From: Auanema rhodensis
Lineage: Eukaryota > Nematoda > Chromadorea > Rhabditida > Rhabditidae
Assembly (NCBI GenBank): GCA_964057225.1
Contig: OZ059898.1
Span: 13,231,767 to 13,295,766, forward strand
Direction: 5' to 3'
Length of the DNA: 64,000 bases
A program made the translations under genes and the position numbers. Under the pieces are notes generated by a model. The model was not told the DNA's origin. It saw only the letters and a list, made by a program, of their open reading frames with translations, and did no database searches. This document shows, one piece after another, positions 55,423 through 64,000 of the stretch; positions within the stretch are counted from its first letter, which is position 1, and each line of letters starts with the position of its first letter.

Positions 55423-56195
55423 TCTGCTAATAATATTTCAACTTGACATCACCGTCTGAGTGTGCGTTGATCGCTTCTTTTTGTAGTATACAATAATATC
55501 TTATAGTACATTAATATTTTATCTTTTAGTAGATTTTTAATTTTTCTTAATATTCTTTTCTTACTATTAGTCATTTAATGGTTGTAATTGTATCTACCTG
55601 TAATTACTATCGTCATATGCGTGCAATAGATGAGATTTGCAATAACTTACTGGACCGGTAGACTGCCTACGCACAGCCTTGGACCATCTTCTCTTGCTCA
55701 TTAATATGAATACATATGTTTTTTATTTAGCTTACCATGGTATGTGATTAGTAGAGACTCAATCATTGTTCTTTTGTAAATGGGTTTTGTATTCTTAAGG
55801 TGCCTGATTAACCAAGCCTTGCAGATAGTCCTTCTTAAAAAATGTATTTACTCTGGATCGTGTGTGTCTTGCATAGTTGGAGCCTTTAGTTTCAGAGCTT
55901 GTTAATGTCTTATTCTACGTACATGTAAACATTTCTAGCAGAATCTCATTGGCCCAGAAGTTGATTGTGTTTTCCCTACCCTGTAGTTTTAATACGGTTC
56001 ATGGCTAATGATGGAGCCTAGTACGGTTGTTAGATTCGATATTGGTTAAGGATATAAGTCCATTTGGCTGTTAATTGCTTCCTGCTTGACTCCTCTTTAG
56101 CAGAGCTCGGTTCCTTTACTCAAGTATTTAGTTTTTGTATATTATTAAGTAACTAAGGACATCCTCTGCATGTTGATCAAACATTGTAAAATAAA
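55423..56195 (+). terminator. PKN 3' UTR and poly(A) signal
   Basis: A long 3' UTR (about 770 nt) ends with AATAAA at 56190-56195. No other AATAAA suitable for PKN was noticed before it. Confidence 0.65.
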
Positions 56196-56299
56196 GCTTT
56201 TCGATTTTATTTTTTAAATGTTGTTGAAGCGTATAAGACGCATAATATTCCAAATAATGTTGGGTAAGGTTATTATATTTCATGGTAATTCATTTCAAG
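56196..56299 (+). promoter_or_regulatory. Short intercistronic region, PKN to two-TM protein
   Basis: Only about 105 nt separate the PKN poly(A) signal from the acceptor (CATTTCAAG) that abuts the next ATG. The gap includes a T-rich stretch. This is the classic nematode operon arrangement, with a downstream cistron receiving a spliced leader. Confidence 0.6.
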
Positions 56300-56841
56300 A
56301 TGTCAGCAGTTGTTGATGATGAAAATCCTCCAACCACAGCCTATGCTTTTGGGGTAATTGAGTAAAAGAATTTTAACGACACATGTGTACCCTTTCAGAT
56401 TTTCAAAGATCCTGAGCCAGGGTTCACTCAAACAGCAATTTCGGTTGGTGCTAACTTCATAATGACAAATATGGTATTATACGGGTTAACGGGACGAGGC
56501 AGAATGTCCTAGTAAGTTCAATGTATCATTTTAAAACTGTTTACTTTTGGATAAATCCTATGAGTAATAGATAAGCATTGATCCCACTTTTAAGTTTGAT
56601 GAGTATGGCCACTATTCCTTGTTCAGTATTTTTGTGTATTAGAGATTCTCAGAAAGATTATGAAAAATGGAAAGAATTAAGAGTTTTACGACTAAGAGGA
56701 GTACCTGAAAGGTAACTAAAAATCCCAAACCATTATATGAGAAAGCTGTTTTTCAGGTTTTTACCTTACAAATGCAAATATGATTGGACTGATTTCGATA
56801 AAAAGAAAACCCAACAAGACTTAGAGCGATTAGAACGATAA
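56300..56841 (+). CDS. Small two-TM protein, possibly mitochondrial (122 aa)
   Basis: Four exons (56300-56353, 56399-56511, 56595-56711, 56757-56841) sum to 369 nt. The protein has two hydrophobic segments, around SVGANFIMTNMVLYGL (about 33-48) and SYLMSMATIPCSVFLCI (about 55-71), then a charged C-terminal tail with YEKWKELRVLRLRGVPERF and a Lys/Asp/Glu-rich end. The layout of two helices and a charged tail recalls small accessory subunits of mitochondrial complex I such as NDUFC2, but I see no deciding motif and leave it unnamed. The third exon start rests on a TTTTAAG acceptor, chosen because it gives an open frame and restores the second helix. AATAAA follows at 56908-56913. Confidence 0.75.
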
Positions 56842-57356
56842 CACCTTAGATGATTAAATATTTTTATTATTTTTGTTTTGAAGTTGAAGCTGGAGTTTAG
56901 TTATATTAATAAACTTTCATAGAATAGTCTCAATTTTTTAAATTTTTTTACACGGATTTTTTGGATTTCAATTATTTACCGCGCCAGAAAAAAATTCATA
57001 TTTTGTATATCTGCGAATTTGTCATCTAAATTCAGTTTAACTAGATCTAGATCCTTCTATATACAGGATTTTAGATATGATGTTGCTCTTTGAAGATGGC
57101 TGCAACCGCTTCCTTTGTTCACTCAAATGAAAATGAACTTATTACACTAAATACACAATATGGTTATATTACAAGTGCATTCGTATCATGAAAGGAATTA
57201 AAATACGTTATAAATAATTTCTAATTCTGCAGGACTATTACTCATTATGATTATATCTCTTTATTATGAAGACATTTTAAAGTTTATTTACAATTGTCAC
57301 TTCATCATATCTTCCCCTCTAAACAATAAATAATGCTGATAAATAGCTGTACAATT

Positions 57357-57990
57357 TCAAGCAGCAGTATCTTCTGGTGTTTGCTGCTTAATTGGCAGTA
57401 AATTCAACTTTAGCATAATATAGCAGTCCTCATCAAAAATTTTTCCATCCATTGAATAAAATTTTGTGCCTGGCATAATTGAAAACGTGTTGCAACTGGA
57501 GATAGAGAACATACCTTTTATGATGTTGTTACATTTATTGCATTTCACACATGATTTGTGACAAAGCTGATTTTGCAATAAAACAGTATTTTCATACAAA
57601 GTTCCAAGACAAACTGAACAAATGGAGACGCTAATAAATGTATTTTATATTTTACTTGTGCATTTAGGGTGCTTAAGAGTCATATAACAATCCAAACATG
57701 AGGGACCGCTCTTTTCATACTTATATGATTCATTTCTTAGTAATACCTATTCTACTGATTGAAACACTCTAAAAACTACATTACCTGACAAAACGTACAA
57801 GTTAGATGATTTTCATGATATATTTTTCCATGCGATAGCACAACTTTTCCCTATGTTTATGAACAATTGTAAAATCTCTAAGAGAAATGATTTCAAACTT
57901 CTTTTAAACAATTTCTAGTAATGTTCTTCGAGCATTTGTCACATTTTATGACGTACTTCTGACTACTCCTCTTAAATAGTTTAATAAAAA
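57357..57990 (-). CDS. Two-LIM-domain protein, 5' end unresolved
   Basis: Exons 57785-57850, 57656-57746, 57515-57613 and 57357-57469 join in one frame. LIM1 continues through YHENHLTCTFC and ends PSCLDCY. LIM2 is complete: KCTICLG, CHKSCVKCNKC and FDEDCY, each in the expected zinc-ligand spacing. LIM domains are double zinc fingers that bind proteins, often at adhesions or on transcription complexes. The first Cys pair of LIM1 (IKCDKCSKNIT, near 57910-57945) is present upstream, but I find no GT donor that joins it in phase to the next exon. Either the first exons lie elsewhere, a non-standard donor is used, or the gene is damaged. Confidence 0.6.
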
Positions 57991-58214
57991 ATTAAAGTTT
58001 CATATTTTCTCACAGATGATTCTTGTGACATTAGGAATGCTAGTTCACAACCGATTTCGAAGTAAATGAATATTAAAATAATGAGGATTTATGACATCTT
58101 TTCATTTTTGGTCTTTGCAATTGATGAGAATGGTTGCTACGGTAGCTGAACTAACTTATTGAAAACAATATATTAAAATTAATAAATAAAATTGCTCCTT
58201 TCGTCTATAGCGAT

Positions 58215-58937
58215 TTATCCAAAATAATCCCAATAGTCGTATCCAAAACGGTTACAGGCACATCCTCCGAAATTCACACATGAAGGCAAACATGCTGGCA
58301 TACAGCAAGTACAACATGTGTTCCCCTAAATCATGAAAGGGTATACTATTTAGCATACCATTAGAAACCTGTACAGCTGCTGCAGTTAAAGGAAGGGCAA
58401 CTGGGAAGGCGCGTCCACTATTTAATCCGCAACCAACACATGGTCTTGGCGCCTTAAAAGAACGTTTGAATTATATAATAGATCTTCCCGCTCACGGGAT
58501 TGTCACAGCAGAGGCGATTGCCGGGGCCACATGGATTGTTACAGACTGAAATGGTGGATCATTGAATATGGATGATGCATAAAACATACAATTATTGCCA
58601 CAACCACGGCCATTACATCCTCCTGCTCCACAACCGCGACAGCCTGAACCGCAGCCATTTCCACGACATCCTGCTCCACACCCCATTGCACCTAGATTCT
58701 CATATAAAAAATAAAATTATGAGAAAACCAACCACATTGCCGTTTAACTCTCCGGCTTCTAACATCGTTAACAGGCTGTGAGAAGTGAGTTAAGGGGGGT
58801 AACTGGGGTTCTAATAGAAGGCCATTTTTTTGATCTCCAAGAGTATTCTGCAACTTCTCGGAGCTATTATGTTTGCTGACAAGATCAGAAAGAATCGCAG
58901 AAGGAAGCAATATCATTAGAATACTGATTAGTTTCAT
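58215..58937 (-). CDS. Secreted Gly/Cys-rich protein with furin site (183 aa)
   Basis: Five exons (58733-58937, 58590-58691, 58496-58545, 58369-58452, 58215-58325) sum to 552 nt. A signal peptide (MKLISILMILLPSAILS) is followed by a pro-region of about 45 residues ending RSRRVKR at 60-66, a strong furin-type cleavage site. The mature 117 residues contain 22 cysteines. They begin with Gly-Cys repeats of the form GCGxGC (residues 70-100), go through CNNPCGPGNRLCC and a short Ala/Leu-rich spacer, then CCTCCMPACLPSC, and end in an aromatic YDYWDYFG. It does not match a family I know. Candidates are a cuticle or extracellular-matrix component, a metal binder, or a secreted effector. Confidence 0.8.
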
Positions 58938-59782
58938 GTCGGGATTCGAAGTGAATTCAGCGGAAAATGAACTGAAATCTGGAGAAGTTTTGCGAAATGA
59001 AATGCTTAAATAACCATGTCGAAGAAAAGTATTATAAAAAAATGGAAACTTTTAAGAGTATAAAAGTCGTGCACATAGACCAGTGTCGTGTCAAAATACA
59101 TATAATTCAGAATGAATGTCCGAACACTTGGAAATTCGATACCTTCTAAGAAGCGATGCTCTTCATACTAGGTCTATTCGCTCCTCCTCTCATTGAAAGT
59201 TGTCTTTGGAAATTTAATTGAACACAATAGAGAATAGAGCACAAAGGTGAAACAAAATTAATCGGTTTTAGTTTCTTGCTCTTCTCAGAAGAAAGCTGCA
59301 GAATATGAGGGACTTATTTTTGACTTCAGAACGAAAGTCAATGATGAGAAAATCGCTTCGTTAAGCTTGTTACACAAGGAAAGATTTAGAACGTTTAAGA
59401 TTCAATAGGTTGGACCTTTTTCTATACCACCCCTTATTGTTCTATTGTTTTCCTAGAAAACTGCTAATTGTTTGTTATTAGACCTGCGGACACTTTAAGG
59501 TCTTTATGCGATACTTTTCTAACCTCTGTGAGAAATTGGATACGAAAGCTGGAGCACGTATCACAAATTACTTGACACTAAACACTTGGAAGGAAGCTCA
59601 ATTCGTCTAATAAGAGACGGTAAACGAATGAAAACATCTATTTTCGAACAACTTTATAATTGCTTCATCAAACGACAGAAAATTACACACACAAAAAAAC
59701 GTATTCAACAAGATCATTAAGGATTAAATGATACAAGTTATTAACAGGCAAATTCTGAACACAAATGGTTAGACATGTCGAT
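58938..59782. other. Intergenic region
   Basis: About 845 nt between two minus-strand genes. It should contain the promoter of the Gly/Cys-rich gene. A TATA-like TTTTATACTC on the minus strand near 59060 is possible. I see no further gene. Confidence 0.5.
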
Positions 59783-61350
59783 TTAACTATTAAACGAAAT
59801 ACGTTGAATGAGATACTCAATGAGCCCCCAGCTGTTGCGTTCGTAAGCATCTGAAAACCATTCAGTAGATCTTTAATTCATAATGACTATACCTCGAACG
59901 GAAAGAACAGCTTCGTCGACACCCTTTCCCATAACGACTTTAATTTCCCCATCGAGCTTAGTCAAGCCAATAATGTGATCTAAAATGACAATTAGGTCTC
60001 TAACTTCAGAGGCAGATACTAACTCTCGTCATTGGTGTCCTCGTTGGTTGGATCAGGAATGATACATACGGGCTCGTCATGTGAAGAGCTTGAAGAAAGA
60101 ACTTGGGCCATGTCCTGAAAAAAGTCAATATCTCGAGAAAGATTATATATCGACTTACAGGTGGGCTATTATTCTCCAAAGGATTAGCAGCAAACTCTGG
60201 AGAGTTCTGCAAAAGAGGAAATCAAGTCATTGAAAATAAAATGAATTCGCTGAAATTGATTAAGAATTCAATTAAGCCACTCACAGGAGTACCAAAAGCT
60301 TCGAGAATAGCGTCTGTGATCCTGGAAGTAATGATAGCTGAACGAAGAGATTTAGCGATTCCGTTTTCAGCTTCGGTAGCTGTTTCAAGTTCTTCGTTCA
60401 CAGCATCAACAACCGCTGGAGATGGGGTTGCGGTTTCGCCGGCGTCTGAGTCAGGCAAGGATGGTGGGCGTTGTTCAGGGTCCTGAAACGATGACGTAAC
60501 TATGATACATGTAGAACTCTAACAGCATCTTTTGACTCAGCATGTGGATTTGGGCTACTGACAGGTGAAATAACCGGTGGGACAGAATCCAAGTGAATCG
60601 AAAAAGCAGCGACGTTGTTTTTATCATCATTGGGACTAACAACATCAATTGGTAGAGCATCGAGATCTTTGAGATCAGCTTGGCCTTCTTCTTCTTCTTC
60701 TTCTTCGGGAACATCGTCTTCACCGCGATTTTTTTCATCTTGGCGTCTAAATGTGCGTTGAGAATTTCTAGTAACAAACAAGATACATACTGTTTTTTCG
60801 TTGGGGTTCCTTCGCAATTATTGCAGCTACTGAAAAAAAAACATCACATAAATCTCTCAATCGAGATTATACCTGCTTCTTCTATTCCGTTTCCCTGGTG
60901 ATTTAGCCGGATTCTAAATGCGTATGAGTTAACAAGCCACGATTAGAAAAAAAACAAACGAAATTGGCTTTAACAAGATATTTATTCAATGCTTCTGAAG
61001 CATTGGCCAAATTTTCACGGGGTTCCCATGAATCGGATTTCTCGTCATATCCGCTCCAGCGGATCTTAACAGATAAGAATAATTAAAGTCGTCGCACAGT
61101 TTAAAACCTTAAACATAAGTTGTCCGCTGTCAGTGACAATGTGATCCAAAACATCTTCAATTTCAAATTCTTGGTTATTTTCCGGAACTTAAAAAAAAAG
61201 CATTAAAAGAAAAATCTGCATAAATACCTTCCTCCTTTTTCTTCTTTAAAGCTTCCCGCGTCTTTTTCTGAAGGATGAAATTTGAAATTACTGTAAAAAA
61301 TCATTAAAACTTACGGCGGCTGTCGATCTACCTCGAGATCGGCCGGTCAT
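59783..61350 (-). CDS. HP1-like chromodomain / chromoshadow protein (353 aa)
   Basis: Heterochromatin-protein-1 type reader of methylated histone H3, acting in the nucleus. Twelve exons from 61315-61350 to 59783-59850 sum to 1,062 nt. After a short basic N-terminus (MTGRSRGRS, KKTREALKKKK) the chromodomain spans about 34-82: FEIEDVLDHIV, FKIRWSGYDEKSDSWEPRENL. The three aromatic cage positions are kept as F, W and Y. A chromoshadow-like domain closes the protein (about 303-353): HIIGLTKLDGEIKVVMGKG, then WGLIEYLIQRISF. The linker between them is about 220 residues, much longer than in ordinary HP1. It is acidic (a run of seven Glu from GAA repeats) and Pro/Ser-rich. An acceptor sits seven nucleotides before the ATG. 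Confidence 0.87.
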
Positions 61351-61823
61351 ATTCACCCTAAAGCAAGAACAACTTATATTTTAGAAATATAAAACAAAAT
61401 ATTCAATAAAATAATGAAATAGACAGAGGCATAATTGGCTCGGCCATGCAGGCCTAGCATAGCCCATTCAATAAATTTCATGACGTTTTTTATATGAAAG
61501 ATGCAAATATCACCATTGCGTACTCGACCTTTGTTAGACAGGCCTAAAAACTAACGGACAGTTATCATAGCTGTGTCATCATCAATGGAATCGAAAATGA
61601 ATTTTTCCTCCAGCAAAGATCTATTTAATGTTTCCGTAACTTTAAACCATCCATTATTATTTTGAAAACATTTTCCTGATTTCTTCTATCGAAGAAATAA
61701 ATTGTATCATTGTGCAAAAGTAATATTTTTGTTCGGAGGCCTCGAACACTTTCTTTCTGATGGTCCTCTTACATATTCTTTGAAAATAATTATTTATAAT
61801 TTTTATCAAGGGTACAATCAGTC
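61351..61823. promoter_or_regulatory. Divergent promoter region, HP1-like / ABCF1
   Basis: About 470 nt between two genes facing away from each other. On the plus strand an acceptor-like TTTTTATCAAG lies 13 nt before the ABCF1 ATG. Confidence 0.45.

Positions 61824-64000
<2,177 letters not shown>

Overview
The window is a stretch of an AT-rich nematode genome. The coding exons are separated by very short introns (mostly 43-60 nt) that begin GT and end in TTTTCAG or close variants. Several start codons sit 0-12 nt behind a lone splice acceptor, as expected for spliced-leader trans-splicing. The gene set is nematode-like: a nematode-type muscle myosin, an Srsx-like chemoreceptor, a bestrophin, and CPS-6/EndoG, PKN and ABCF1 homologues. 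The genus cannot be fixed from the sequence. All gene models were built by hand from splice signals. In every complete multi-exon model the exon lengths sum to a whole number of codons.

Layout. Positions 1-9.7 kb hold no gene I can support. This stretch is purine-rich, with poly-G runs and GA/CT microsatellites. From 9.8 to 20.3 kb come a small secreted Cys-rich protein (+), an unrecognised secreted protein (-), a bestrophin chloride channel (+), an Srsx-like GPCR (-) and a decayed trypsin-like protease (-). The last exon of the bestrophin and its 3' flank are duplicated almost exactly about 5.2 kb downstream. The segment between the two copies is bracketed by short inverted repeats and carries a foldback element with a small spliced reading frame. 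From 20.8 to 29.6 kb lies a complete 26-exon muscle myosin heavy chain (-, 1,938 aa). A LAMP-like lysosomal membrane protein (-) follows at 33.4-35.0 kb, then a gene desert to about 43 kb.

The right third is dense: a rhodopsin-type GPCR (+), coatomer epsilon (-), mitochondrial endonuclease G (-), protein kinase N (+, 28 exons), a small two-TM protein (+), a two-LIM protein (-), a furin-processed Gly/Cys-rich secreted protein (-), an HP1-like chromodomain/chromoshadow protein (-), and the 5' part of the ABCF1 translation factor (+), cut by the window end.

Most genes here have unrelated cellular roles. Two neighbouring pairs look like operons: PKN with the two-TM protein, and EndoG with coatomer epsilon. 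In each pair a same-strand poly(A) signal lies 100-170 nt before a splice acceptor that abuts the next ATG. The most unusual parts are the duplicated and inverted-repeat segment at 14.3-20.3 kb, its foldback element, and the two cysteine-rich secreted proteins.
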